Assembly (NCBI RefSeq): GCF_901933205.1
Contig: NC_044572.1
Location: forward strand, 60,856,965-60,920,964
DNA from: Camarhynchus parvulus
Lineage: Eukaryota > Chordata > Aves > Passeriformes > Thraupidae
Direction of reading: 5' to 3'
Length of the DNA: 64,000 nucleotides
Shown one piece after another: positions 51,001 through 63,506 of this stretch. How positions within the stretch are numbered: position 1 is the stretch's first letter; every line of letters starts with the position of its first letter. A program made the translations under genes and the position numbers. The notes under the pieces were generated by a model. It saw only the letters and a program-made list of their open reading frames with translations, ran no database searches and was not told the DNA's origin.

Positions 51001-52720
51001 AGGCAATTAGATTTTCTTCACTATCATCAAGTAATGTTCAAGTGTGCCATTAGCACGAGGCCACTGCATGGCTCTACCAAATAGAAATTGCTTTTCTCTT
51101 TCAGTAGTCGTCTTTGAAGCCTCACATCATATCAAGAGCACAAAACAGCTTTATGTAACCTCCTCCAAACAGCAGCTCTGAACATGAGAGACGAGAACAG
51201 AGAATGGATGTAGGTTACAATAAGAGTATTTCCATAAAAAGCGGTCATATCTGACATCTGAGATTTTAAATTAAACCCAAAATCTATTTCAAGGCAGGAG
51301 ATAGCAAAAGGCTCTGGCCCTTTTCAGCAATAACCTAAAAAACCTTTTCATCTTACAAAACAACAATTCAGAGCACCTCCTTTAGAAAATTCAGATCATG
51401 GCTTATATCACAGGCATTGCAACCTCACAGTTGCCTTACAATTTAGTACAATGCTGTTCCTGGAATAAATGAAAAGCAGGTTAAAAGGATTTTTGTTATT
51501 TTCCAGCATCATATACCCAAGTAATTACCAAAAAAATCTGAAGGCTGACAGAGTACCACAAAACTGCTTTTTTTTTTCTGGCTCAAAAGTAAAACCTACA
51601 TATTCACAGTACTTCCACCACACATCTTACAAAACACAGTAAATAACTGAGAAGCATTACTGCCCTTATGAAAAACAATAAGAATTGCTTGTGGTTTTCA
51701 GCAGTTCTGTAATTTCCCATTTCCAGTCTCCAAAAATCATCCAAATTTAGTTTATGTAAACATGCTAGCTGCCATGCTTCACATGTAAAACAAACCACTT
51801 CCTAATGCCACTAGCTTTTAAAGATGACAGCAGCAAACACATAAGATGTCCAAGTCTGAGAGACCTGGAACTATGAACACAGAAGGATGTTAATCTCACC
51901 TGCCACAGGCTGAGTGTTGCAACGACATTGTAGTCCTACATCAGCTACTCTCATAGCAATGCTTCCAACTCTATAGGTGTCCAACATGTCAATTTACATG
52001 CCCTCTTATGAAACACATTGTCCCACAGCGCAGACACCTCCTCAAAAAATAGTTTTAGGGTCTAATTAACAAGAGTAGTGTGGTGATGTCTGCCATTAGA
52101 AAGTTAGCCAACATCAGGCATTTTAGTTAGAGTGGCTTCATTCAATAGACATCAGAATTTCTTTTGTTCAAATTGGCTTATTTGTGAAGGAGTCCTGGTA
52201 CATGGGAGAAAAATGAAAGAAAGCAGCTTATCAGTAGGAAAACTGGTTCCAACTTAAGTGATTGACTTCCCATCTCCCCCTGTTTCTGCTGCTGAGCTAA
52301 AGAGTCCTCATCTTGGTGAAGACAGTTTTGCTGGTTCTCAGTGCCACCACCACACCCTCCATTCTCCTGCCACAGCCGATTGTTCCCAGAGGCCACCAGA
52401 ACAGCACAGAAGTGGAAGGAATGCAGGACTTAAAAGGTTTTTTTTATCAGAAGCCAGCTGACTCCAAACCCTCACCCTTCACCTGGCACTTTACGCTTGC
52501 TTTCCAATATTTTATGTTTCACACAGGTGCCCATGATGATTCCTAAACAATGCCACAGCCCTGGGCATTGCTATGATTAATATGCTGTGTTATTGTCAAC
52601 GAAAACCACTTGGAGCATACAGATACACCTCCTAAGGCAGAGCCAAAAGACATCCCACCTGTTTCATAGTGATCCCTGCCTGCTTCACTGTGAAAATAGT
52701 TTCACCCCCGCATTACTTAC

Positions 52721-52768
52721 AGGTTCTTTCGGTGTTAATTTTTGAAAAATTTCTACATAAAATGTCAA
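52721..52768 (-). CDS. Candidate coding exon, unknown protein (minus strand)
   Basis: On the minus strand a pyrimidine tract (tttcttctgctgtgttccct, then agctctcctggacag) precedes 48 nt that end AACCT before gtaagtaatg, a full GTAAGT donor. The block is open in phase 0 at both ends and translates to LTFYVEIFQKLTPKEP. A second frame is also open, so phase is not proof. It would follow the 57.8 kb block in frame. The family is not recognised. The low confidence reflects how common pseudo-exons are in introns. Confidence 0.27.
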
Positions 52769-53055
52769 CTGTCCAGGAGAGCTAGGGAACACAGCAGAAG
52801 AAACCTCAGTTTAAGGAAACTGACACTAGATTATTTATTTTCCATTAGGTAGAGGGTCTGTGTCCTATTGAAATAAGTGCTTGAAAACATCATAGGTCTC
52901 TAAGTGGCAGCAGCCATTAGTACCTTAAGCATAGCCTTGTTATAATCTTGTTAATAACGTTCCTTGAGTGAGTTATGCACATATCTACCCTTTTCAAAGA
53001 CAACAGGACATAGCTCCCTGCTTCCCAAAATTGCTTGTGAGGCTGAGAGCTGACC

Positions 53056-53110
53056 AAAAAAAAAAAAAAAAAAAAAACAAACCAAAAAAAACCCAAAAAC
53101 AAACAACCAA
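53056..53110. repeat. A22 run and A-rich tract
   Basis: Twenty-two As at 53056-53077, continuing as an A-rich stretch with scattered Cs. No SINE or processed-transcript body is visible upstream, so I treat it as simple sequence. Confidence 0.85.
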
Positions 53111-56100
53111 GAAAATATTTTTTGTCACTTAATTGTGTATCACAATACAATGATCCATATAACTTGCCAAACACACAGGCATTGTCTAGGGGGTTTTGCA
53201 CTTTTGAGTGTTTTAGCATTTCCAGAATACATTAATAAAGAACATTAGAAGAGAAGCATGAGGTTTAAGGATTTTACAATTATTTTAGCAGAACTGCATC
53301 AATTACAGCACATTTTGAAATAGCAACTAATTCTTTTAATCCTGAGCACACCTTCAGTTTGGGAGAAAATCTCTCAAAAAACTCTTCAAATCACATGAAT
53401 GTTGACTATATTTCTTACTGGGCTGGACACAGTATATGCTAAAATAAATCTCTAAAGCTGTAAGACATTACCTTATTTTTTCATATATTTATTCATATAT
53501 GTTGTACAGCAAGAGATTCAGGCTGCAAAAGGCAGAAGCAAACAGGGAGCTGAGTTTTAAGCACAACTCTCAGGGGATTTCTCAGTGTAACAGCCCCGTG
53601 CTGCCAGAAGGTGGGTATGGACGTGCCCTAAGGTATCCCTGGGTATCCTACCAAGAAAGCAAAGCAGCAAAATGTGTCGTAGTTCTGATATACTGTGCTT
53701 ATAATATGTAAAAACATTCTTCTGCAGAGCAAAAATTGAGGATTATAGTTTTAAACAACCACTCCAGGGCTAGACTGAATACTTAAACTCATCTGACCAA
53801 AAAGAAGACAAGAAACTAGGGCTCTGCACTTCTGAATTTGGCCATTAGGTGCATACTGGATCCTGAAACTCCTATTAAGCTTCTAAAACCTGTTGTTTTG
53901 ACCAGGTAAACTATTATAACAACTACTTTAGCAGCTTAAAAAAAAAACTGGCTCACAAATTATAAAGAGCAAGGGTAATTTCAGAGAGAGATCCAATTCT
54001 GTTATTTCTGAGCTAAACATCTACTTCAGACAGAATAAAATGCCTACTGTGTGAAAAGTGAAACCTCACAGTGTAAACACAAAAAACATTCAGAAGAAAT
54101 TGCTTGTGTGCAAACATAATCTTTCATTAGATGAACTTGCAGGAAACTGGCCAGAATATAGCTTCTCAATTATCTACTTTAACATTTTAAAACATTAAAG
54201 TTGGTGTTGGTAGAACTTTATGAGGATGTCAATTTTATCATCTTTTCCTGATGGCCCTAGAAAAAGATTAACTGTATATAAAACTGGAAGTGCTGTTCTA
54301 TAGCTAACTAGAGAAAAGTTACACAGCAATCAGAACTTGACTCTCAAAAAAGCCAGACCATACATATTTTTACTCTACATAAACATGAAAAAGCAAGTAT
54401 TTCAGAACAAAGAATGGTTTCATCTGCAAAGAGTGCTATGTATTTTTACACATGCTAACTGAAGTAAGTTTTAATAAATGGCAATCACACACCTGGAATA
54501 AGATATTGCTCAGCATTTCCTAAGTAATTATTTAGTTCTGAAAAGAATGAATTTTAGAAGATACTTATTTAAAGAACAACAAAAGAAAAAACTGAGAAAA
54601 GGCAGTTCTTTGTACATGCCTGACATGAAGAATTCAAGAGATTTGCTAGGCATTAAAGACTGATGCTAAAATGAGCTTTGTCTGTGGTCAGTATCTGAAA
54701 GACCTGCAGGTTCTGTAGTCAGAGGTTCTGCAAAGCATTTCAGTAACACTAGGTTAAAGAGAGCAGGATCAAATCTGCCTGGACAGAAGAAGTATATAAT
54801 GGGCAATCTTCGAGATTTGCTGTTGAATGGTTTCATCTGAACAATGAGAAGGGCAACTAGATGGTAAATCATACTTGTTTAGGAATTAAAGAATACAGGA
54901 GCTCAGCTAATTCTCCCCTGATATCAGCAGAGTATCTCCTGCTTTTCCATTCCTTCTGCAGGAGGAATTTGAAAGCTCTGACTCCTCTGCTGCTGAATTA
55001 AGGCCTCATTGGATAAAAGATAAAACTCAACACCTAAAAGTGGAAGGGAAAGTAAATCCTTGTTTCCACCTCTATAAAAGTGCTGGATTTTCATCAGGGA
55101 ATGAAGAACCACAAGCATTTAAATGTCTTCCAGGACGCTCTAAATTACACTAGATTGGCAAATATATACTGAGGTAACATTTTCAGGGTAACAGTGACTG
55201 GTTTTAAGGTTACTATAGCTACTTCATCAAAATATCACTTTCTGGTTTAGTGAGTGAAATGTGAGCATGAAAGAATGAACACTTTCTGATTTTCTGATTA
55301 GTTTTTCTCCTTACTATGAGATATCCCATCCTAAAAAGATGAAGTACTGTCAAATCTTTGTAGCAAGTCCTGTTTCAGCCACTGTAGTTAATGAGATTTT
55401 CACATCTGCTTTAACTACTACTACTAAGCACCAAGTTACCCTTAAGTTTTTTCTTCTATTTTAGAAAGGTTCTCAGAAAAAAAATCGTTTAATCAACAAA
55501 GAAATAATCCTGGAAGCCACTAATTCCAATCACTCATGCCATGATCCTGCATCACCAACTCTTTCACAAAATCATTATGAAATCTTCTTTTTACACTTCC
55601 TGAAAAAAATCTACAAAATAGCAAACAACATGTGCCCCTGCCCTGCCCTCAAATCCTTTGGCCATGTAAATAAAAAAACCCCAGAATCAGAGCAAAGCTA
55701 ATACACACCTCCACTAGAAATAACTGAATTCCCAACTAATTTTAAATTTAATACAAAAATTAAAAGCTCTCCCCTATACTGCAACACTTGTGAAATAGGA
55801 CGCTGAGGTGGAAATTAAAAGCACAGAGCAAGAAATCTGCAGTGAGCTTGCTGCAGCCTACAAATAGGAAGTAGTCAGGAGAAGGAAAACCTTCACTGTC
55901 AAATGGAAAATATGGAAAGACCGTAACTTTAATACAAACTTTCACTTGTCCTTTCTCCTGCACTTGTACTCTCAGATATATATACAGGGTATGCTTGGAA
56001 GCAACAAAATAGTGGAGGTACAAAAATCATCCATCAAAAAATTGTACTACGTTTAATAATATATTAAAGGTCCTAAAACAAAGATCAAAAGCAAATATAT

Positions 56101-56946
56101 TTAAGCATTTATATTCCATTCCACATTGTGTGATGACTAATTTGTAAAGAGTGCAGAAGTCCTCACAACTGCAGCCAAAATCATTTGAGAATACTTTGAT
56201 ATAATGCCACAAAGGATATGAGCAGGAAGACAGCAGGAGTTACAAATGGCCAAGTTCCATTAAAAGTGCTAATAAAAGAATAATGGAATTTCCTTGTACT
56301 ATGAATAAAAAGTGTTTTGTACAGGAGAATTAAGACATGGACACGAATATCAAAGTTTCTTGTTGAACAGTTGCATCTCCTTATTAGATCTTAATTGACT
56401 TACTATTACATTTACCTTAAAATGCTTCAATTCAAAGGAGCAACAATCCCACTCAAAATCTTATCACACTAGTTTCCTTTATTCTTCATGTTTCTCCATT
56501 AAGGCCATTTTCACAGGCCATTAATATCAGCTTCACCAATCTTTGTAAATAATGTGAGACTATTTATAAAATAAGTACTAAGCAGAGATGAATTTAACTT
56601 GAAATTAGGTACAGTTATTAAATATATGGAATTTAACTGCTGTTTTACAATGTATTTTTAAACTAAATGTTCAAGTGGCTGGTAACTATGAAATCTCCCA
56701 GTAACAACCTGCCTGATAAATTTCATCCATTCACTTATTTCACTTACACTGTGTCTCCCATTGATGTAAGTGTAGTTACACATATATTGCATATATGTCC
56801 ATGTGTTCCTACAAAGAGAGGGATGCACATACATACTTCTGCCACCTTCTCCCAAATATAAAACCTAGCTTGGGTTTTTCCAATGTATTTGGTAAATGAC
56901 CAGGAAAAGAAGAGATAGAGTTCAGAACTTTCCTTTGCAATGTCTA

Positions 56947-56965
56947 AACAACAACAACAACAACA
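56947..56965. repeat. (CAA)n microsatellite
   Basis: About six CAA units. Confidence 0.9.
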
Positions 56966-57842
56966 GAAATATTTCAAATCTTTCTTTGTTTTAATGGATA
57001 CTTGCAAAATCACTCACACTTCTCAAAACAGAAGCAGCAAAGACACACATCTCATACTGCTGACAAATTTTTAAAGGGTTTTGTGCACTTGTTAGAAGAA
57101 TATGCCCACAGAGGCATCAGAGATAGGAGGAACACCTTCAAAATATTTTAAAACCTACTCAACATTCTTTCAATCTGCTGCTTAATGCTCTCTTCTGCAT
57201 AACATCCAGAAGAACCCCATGACATAGCTATAGCACAGAAATACTGTGATTTCTGTCTCTTGGTTCTCCAAAATCTTCTTGTAACAACTTTATTTTTTTT
57301 AATTTCACATTTCAATGAGAAAGGGCCCTCTTTTTTCCCCCAGACGTTACAAACAAGTTATAACGATGTGTGTTTCTAGTTCTTTCCCCAGACAATCACC
57401 AGGCTGTTCACACAGCAGCCTCTTTGAACGATGCTTTTGTGATCAATAGATAATTCATTAGTATCATGTATCTCAGGGCCTAATTGACACAACAGGCTAA
57501 GCAACATACTCTAGGGTAACACAGTTCCTAAACACAGAGAAAAAAAAAGAGGGGAATCCAATACCACATGTGGTCACTTTGCAGGATTTAATGCCAGTTT
57601 ATAAATTATACTTCTACGAGGTTAATGCGAGTCATTGGTTTCACAAATCAGAAAATGCACCTTTTCAAGCTTGGCTTAAAGAAACAAAGAAACATTTATG
57701 TGACAGCAGAATTTAAGTAACATGCTCAGCACCTTCAATTTTATCATTTCTACTCAATTTTGCATTAAACAAGAAATATAGTTACCACAAATGTTTGGAA
57801 TTTTTCATAACAACAAACTGAGATAGTATATTTTTTCCTTAC

Positions 57843-57905
57843 CTTATGGTCATATGGGTTGTATGAATGAAACAGCTGGGACAGATCCTTCGTTCTCTGT
57901 TTTTT
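57843..57905 (-). CDS. Candidate coding exon, unknown protein (minus strand)
   Basis: On the minus strand the block follows ...attaataatcgtttacag, with a longer pyrimidine tract 30-50 nt upstream, and ends CATAAG before gtaagg, a strong donor. The 63 nt are open in phase 0 at both ends and encode 21 residues beginning [12 protein letters not shown] and ending SYNPYDHK, a hydrophilic segment with two CpG-containing stretches, unlike the A/T-driven peptides around it. It joins in frame to the 61.73 kb block. I do not recognise the family. The alternatives are a pseudo-exon or a different reading frame, as a second frame is open. Confidence 0.4.
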
Positions 57906-60900
57906 CTGTAAACGATTATTAATAAAGAAGCCATATTAGAAAAGTTAAAAGAAAAAGAGAGAAGCTACTGATTAAAAAGCTGTATGCAGGTACAAACACA
58001 TTCTCTCCCCACTTTGTTAATGAAACTGCAGTTACGAAGAGCAGTGTATGCAGAATAAGGATATTAAATATTACAGGAAATAATTAACATATATATTAAC
58101 AATATTAAGGAAAATATCCTTAATAAATAATAAACACTAATCTGTGGAACCTCAGTGGAATGTGTAAACAATTCACAATACATCGCAAATAATATTTTAG
58201 AATACAGATAACAAAACTGAGAGATCAGGCTACAATCTTGTAAAGACTTGTCTACTATTCTAGCATGTACATGCAGTATTGCCTTATAGAAGATCAGGTG
58301 TAAAGGAAGTCGGTTTGAAGAAGAATCATTTTTTATTTGTCCACTTCTTTTGATACTAATACTCTCACTACTTTGATTGTGGAAAATTAATAGGTGATAT
58401 CTCATTTAATGCCAAGGCAAAGGAAAAAAAATTCTTCTGTTCAGAGCATAGTTCAAAGACAAAACCTGCTTGATCCAACTCCTGAATTTAGCCAAAGAGC
58501 TTTCAGTAATTTCAGCTGATGTTAAATAGAATTTCTCAGCTGTATCCTATGGAGGGTGTGCAGGAAGAGGAGAAAAACACCCTTTGTCTTTAATGCAGGG
58601 ATGAGTCACAAATAAGTTCAAAGTTTTATTATGTCAAAATCACTGTTTACTTATCTCATAGCTGGGGAATGCAAATCATTGCACGTTGGAAAATGTGTAA
58701 AGGGGAGACAATTGCAAGAACTCCTTGCTTGTAGTTTGCACCAATATATTTTTCAGCCATTGTTTCTGTGAAAGTAGTTTTACAGCTAAGCTGGAAAGAT
58801 CTGTTTATGTTTCCAGCATGCTGGGAACTACATAGACAGCTGCATGAGTGCAGAATTTATTTTAACTTCTGGGAACTATAGGGCAATTTAGTAACTTTTG
58901 ATCATGCAACATAAACTATGTATTTTATTTCTTTACAGAGTTTTTATTTTCACTCAAATGTTAAGTAACTTACAATGACTTCTTTTCTGGTAGTACAGCT
59001 GTAGACAGTCAAAGTACTTAAAATACTATTAAAATTATTTGGAGAAATGTCATAAAAAATTAAAAAGAGATACAAAAATGATTACTAAAAAGATTGCTTG
59101 AAAAAAACTAATTTAAAGTAGCATCATGCAAGAAGAAGAAAAAAACACTTGAGTTTGGGTTATGGAAACCCTGCTAATCTTTCTAGGAAGAAAACTCTAC
59201 AAAATCTAGAAAATGTCCAAGTCTTGCTCATTGTTACTGAAGACTATTTCTCTTGTATTCATTTTGACTGCAATTACTTTAATAACACTCAATAAAACGA
59301 TATGATGGAAAACCACCCATCTTTAACCCTCAGACTCTCACCAAAATGCTGGTTACACATCCAGCTAGATGAAGAGTGAAGATGGCTTTCCTTATACAAC
59401 ACACTGACACAGTCTTCAACTTTTTGTTGTTATAGAAAATTATGGTTTCTTTCCTACCTTTCCACAAAAGCTTTATTTTTTTGTACAAAACCAAAACTCT
59501 CCTGACTGGGCAAATGCTGGAAATTCCTAACAGAGAAAAAAGTGCAATGAAACTTCTCAAGATGCAGATGAAGAAATGCTCCAAAATTCCCAGGATGCCC
59601 CATAGGCTTAGGTGAACTAAATCTAAACAGCATTTAACTGTTTTGTATGTAATTGGAATACATAGAGACAAAAACATCATAAGCACAGAATTCAGGTTGC
59701 TTAGTGATAACTACTGTCTTTCTACAACAAAAAGTGCACTTTAACTCAGATCTCTAAAACCCAAAAATATGTAGTATTTCAAAACACACACACAGGACAA
59801 GGAATTCATGCTGCTCCAATGGTAATCCCTTCAACTCCTACAGCTGGCATGAGTCACATGGTATGAATAATAATTTTTTGAAATAAAGAAGCAGAATGGT
59901 TCACAGCTCACCTCTGCGCAGTACAGAGCAGAAGGTAAAGCAGGCATCTCCATGTCTAGAGGCTACAGTGGAAAGTAAGGAGTCCAAAAGCTCCTACTCC
60001 TTCTTCACCTCCAGGGGACTTATTTCAGTCCCTAGACTACCTATTTACACACATCTATTCAGAATTTCTTCCCTTAACATAGCTTCATATCCCTATTTAT
60101 GTTCCCTCAGCCTAGTCCAACATCCCTTTAAAGTACCCTTTGACCAATAAAATAATTTCTATTTCCCTGCTCTTTTTCTTCAATGATTTGATTCTCCAGT
60201 CCTTTGTTCTGTACCAACAATGTTGCCAAAAGCACATCATAAAAAGCCACTCAAAACCCCTCTCTGAACTTCGGCACCTGTACTATCTTATCATATTGCT
60301 CTACATGTAGCAGCATTATTGCTTTCAAACATGCCCACAGACCTACAGAGGATATATTCTAATTATTTCTGAAAAAAATTATTTTTTCTTTCCAAATTAG
60401 CATGAAAAGACCTTCCAGGAGTCTGACAGTAACATCAGACTCATAGTTTATTCCTGTACTTCTCTCAGGCTTGCCATACAGCGATAGATAGTCCTTAGTT
60501 TGCAGCACTTAAAGAAACAAGTTCAGGGAGAGGAGATAGATAAAGACAGAAATTCAGATCCTTGTAGTGATGTGAGCCACTTAAAAATATATGCATATGA
60601 CTGTAAAAACAAATTTTCAGTTTTCTGTGTTAAAAAGTTGTAAAAATACCACATTATATAGTAGATAAAAAGGAGACACTTTTTATATCTTTATCAGGAA
60701 AATTATGTGAACATCTCATGAAGAATGAATTAAAATGCTAATGCAGGACTGGGTTAAATACAATAAAACCATACATGCTTGTACACATAAGCATGCCAGG
60801 ATGGAAGGTTTTCCTTAAATAAATCAATACTTTTTCTAAGTGAGTTATTTCAAGCTTGTTACTAAAATGCACCTAAGTAATTAACTTCTTCTGAAAAGAC

Positions 60901-61729
60901 AGGTAGTGTCCAAGATATTTATACAAATAAGAACCAGAAACCAAGATCAACTAATGACATTTCTGAGGACAGAACACACAGACAATGTTAGTAGAGAGGA
61001 AACAACACATTACCACAATTTCATTATTTCCCCCATCCTGCAAGCAGATATGCAATGCAAGTAACACACACTTTGCTCTGTTTATTTCCTTTCTCTCTCT
61101 CATTTTGCTGGGCCTCAGATTTTTGATTACTGATATTTATCAAAGGGATACTGGTCATCCAATATGCATATTATATGTTTAAGGTATAGTAACAATAAAG
61201 GTTCCTTTGACAACAGCCTGGGACTATTCACCAATAAAGCTGAGTTAGTAACCTTGGTGTTTTTACTCTTTTTCTAGTGCACTGCTTTTTAGCAATAATA
61301 AAACTTTTTCTAATGTCTTACATGGACTATACTGTGGATTATTATTCTACTTTTGTAGAATAATGTAGAAGTGAGGAAATATCACTTAAAGAACAAGAGA
61401 AAGTAAAAAAATCAACCAACCAACAAAAAAAATCCAACAAACCCTGTAGTACAAAAAGAATCTAAAACCATTTAAAATATGTTCTGCACAAGTAAACCAG
61501 CATAGAATTTTGTGCTGACTACCATAGAATTTTTTTTTTTTTTGCAAATAATGGTGTGAAAATAGGGTAAAAGTAGGGGTATCCTAATAATAAACTTTTA
61601 TAATCAGAATATACTTTAGAAAAATAATTTTACAAATGGAATAGTTATAACAAATGCTAAACACTGTAGGCTCACACATGTATATTGCACTTATCTCGTG
61701 ATCCTCTTTCATATTCAGGTGATAATTAC
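57906..61729. other. Probable intron, no feature seen
   Basis: Minus-strand frames at 58064-58405 and 59330-59686 (113 and 118 codons) are dominated by L, I, F, S and C and have no domain or useful splice borders. Nothing else was recognised apart from a 10-bp perfect hairpin at 61341-61364 and a T14 run at 61530-61543. Confidence 0.45.
61341..61364. repeat. Perfect hairpin, 10-bp arms, 4-nt loop
   Basis: ATTATTCTAC pairs exactly with GTAGAATAAT across TTTT. Confidence 0.85.
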
Positions 61730-61798
61730 CTGTCTTTCAGATGATTTCAATGTAGCCCAAAACTTGTTTGTTTTCTTTTCAAGCATGGTGTCATAGGT
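61730..61798 (-). CDS. Candidate coding exon, unknown protein (minus strand)
   Basis: On the minus strand the block follows ttctccttcacaataaacattgcag and ends GACAG before gtaattatc (CAG/GT, otherwise moderate). The 69 nt are open in phase 0 at both ends and encode 23 residues beginning TYDTMLEKKTN and ending LKSSERQ, with a charged helix-like pattern. It sits about 315 bp downstream of the 62.11 kb block and joins it in frame, which makes a short, credible intron. I cannot name the protein. This and the 62.11 kb block are the most convincing coding segments in the window. Confidence 0.45.
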
Positions 61799-62113
61799 CT
61801 GCAATGTTTATTGTGAAGGAGAACTACAATATCACTGAGGTATTTATTTTATAGATTACTTAGAAGCTACTTAAATGGAATATTCTCAGATTTTCATCTA
61901 GGAATAAAAGGGACAAAATTACTCCCAATATGAAGGTATTACTGCTTTCCTTTAGACTCATCTTTCATTTTATAAAGCCTATTTTCACCTTCAAAGTTCT
62001 TAATAATTCCAGCCTTATACCGTGGCAGATCTGCAGATTCCAGCAGTTCCACTGAAAGCCTCAGCATCAATATATTGCCAGCAAAGTTCTCTTGTCTTTG
62101 TTTTCTTGCTCAC

Positions 62114-62196
62114 ATGATTTAAAATCATTCCAATACGCTGGGCTGCCTTCAGTAACACGAACATGTATCTGTTTCTGTTCAAATACTCTTCTTTTC
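62114..62196 (-). CDS. Candidate coding exon, unknown protein (minus strand)
   Basis: The block ends AAATCAT before gtgagc, a strong donor. The acceptor I prefer is ttattattcactgtactcatgaag, which gives 83 nt entering in phase 1 and leaving in phase 0. The 27 complete codons include KEEYLNRNRYMFVLLKAAQR followed by IGMILNH: a charged start and a regular amphipathic helix, unlike the surrounding translations. The frame stays open for about 15 codons upstream of the chosen acceptor, so the true start could differ. The split codon with the 63.23 kb block is GGA (Gly). The protein family is unknown to me. Confidence 0.45.
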
Positions 62197-63224
62197 CTTC
62201 ATGAGTACAGTGAATAATAACATGTGTCAAGGCAATCAGATTAATGTCTTTATTTCAGTTCTGTTCCCTCACTTACCAATCATTTCCCCCATTTCTCTTT
62301 TACATACTGCTGATCAGAATTAAAAAACAATTTTATTTTACCACAGGAACTTTATTTAATTTAGAGTTTATAAAGCATCCCACCCCTATCCTTGAGCATG
62401 CTAAAAACCAATAGCAATATTCAGTTTTTCTTGCAAACAAGTCTGGAAAACCATTTTACCTCCTTCTGTAGTATCTAATGAATTACCTCATTTAAAGTCA
62501 TATTAAAGTTAGTGAATCAGGGAAAATGTAACTACAATTTTGATACACTTTGGGAGAAAAATGAAGCAGTTTTCCAAGTATTTTCACAGTTTCCCTCCCC
62601 AGTATAACTGAAAGCACAGAGGCTTCAGAAAAACAGACACTCACAAAACCATGAGATTGGATCTTTCTTTTCTGAAACAGCACTTTCTAACATGTTTTGT
62701 GTTATGGAATTCTCTGACTTCAGTAACATCCATTTTCTGATCAGTAAAAAAGCTGTGTCTTTCTTTTCCCTTATTTACATCTGTGATGTCAAAACTACAA
62801 AGGCCTGGGGTAGTTCCAAACTCAGAACTTTTATAAATTAGAAGGAAGCAGGTAGCACCCTACCCAAAGACACCCCCTGCACTAACTTTAATCTCCACAG
62901 AATTACTTGGCAAAACACCAGAGAGAGAGAGAGACAGCAACTACTCCGACCAAGGTACATTTAAAAGCTTTGTTTGGAGATTCAATCCATAAAGTATTAA
63001 ATCCTTGTACCTATAACCACAATAGAGATATGAGACAAGCCACTGGAACCACCATGTTATCAAAGTTTGCAGATTGCTTTTTGGTCTGCAAAACAGCTTT
63101 TAAAAAAGTGATCAGAAACCACTGAACCATTCTCTTTGACCTCTGTTATTCAATGCATCACCCTCTCAGAAATGATCCTGAAAAAAACATTGTGTCCCAG
63201 CCAGATTTCTTGGTAAAATCATAC
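62197..63224. other. Probable intron with (GA)7
   Basis: Nothing coding was seen. A perfect (GA)7 tract lies at 62921-62934. Confidence 0.45.
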
Positions 63225-63255
63225 CTGGTGTTCTTTCTGCGCTTGTATCCATGCC
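63225..63255 (-). CDS. Candidate small coding exon (minus strand)
   Basis: Tandem acceptors (ctgctctttcacag and, 7 nt on, tttacag) precede the block, which ends ACACCAG before gtatga. Using the second acceptor gives 31 nt, phase 0 in and phase 1 out, reading GMDTSAERTP plus one base. That is the phase needed to link the 63.41 kb block to the 62.11 kb block. All three frames are open in so short a segment, so the support is the phase fit and the CpG-containing sequence, not openness. Confidence 0.27.
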
Positions 63256-63410
63256 CTGTAAACTGTGAAAGAGCAGATGTGACAATACAGACCTGACAAC
63301 TTCTCTGCTTCCTATCACTACCTCACCTCTACTGACATTATTCCTGTCTTTCGGATTCCATCTATAATAAAGCATAGAAGATAATTTGGGGTCTTTTTGA
63401 CCTAACCTAC

Positions 63411-63506
63411 CTGAATTACTATGTTAAAATAGACTCTCTGTTCTACTTCAGCTACTGACCCACACATATATTCATCTTGCTTTAAGGAATAACTTTGTAA
63501 TAATTT
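63411..63506 (-). CDS. Candidate coding exon, unknown protein (minus strand)
   Basis: The block ends GTAATTCAG before gtaggttagg. The acceptor assigned, tattttgtatgcatggatcag, is weak to moderate with a plausible branch site (cactaaat) upstream. The 96 nt are open in phase 0 at both ends and encode 32 residues, among them LKQDEYMCGSVAEVEQRVYF, well mixed in composition. AG dinucleotides inside it (for example before CAAGATGAA) could give a shorter exon in the same frame. A 155-nt intron would separate it from the 63.23 kb block. The family is not recognised. Confidence 0.37.

Larger units (their letters stand above)
46795..52720. other. Anonymous DNA, possible intron
   Basis: The interval contains a purine-rich segment (about 49375-49600), a 23-bp palindrome (48051-48073) and scattered short frames. 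On the minus strand, 51631-51768 is an open 138-nt block described in the findings. No repeat family was recognised. Confidence 0.4.
52769..57842. other. Anonymous DNA, possible intron
   Basis: Mostly featureless AT-rich DNA with a (CAA)n at 56947-56965. Four minus-strand exon-like blocks (57018-57059, about 56760-56820, about 55905-55975, 54924-55033) are treated in the findings because their phases do not all agree. Confidence 0.4.

Noticed and set aside
51889..51975. Minus-strand open block before gtgagat (VGSIAMRVADVGLQC)
   Set aside because: The acceptor is poor and the phase does not fit the neighbouring candidates.
53040..53110. Poly-A tail of a processed pseudogene or SINE
   Set aside because: No gene-like, tRNA-like or 7SL-like body precedes the A run.
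59330..59686. 118-codon minus-strand frame with hydrophobic runs
   Set aside because: Hydrophobicity follows from T-rich codons; no topology or motif typical of a membrane protein family.
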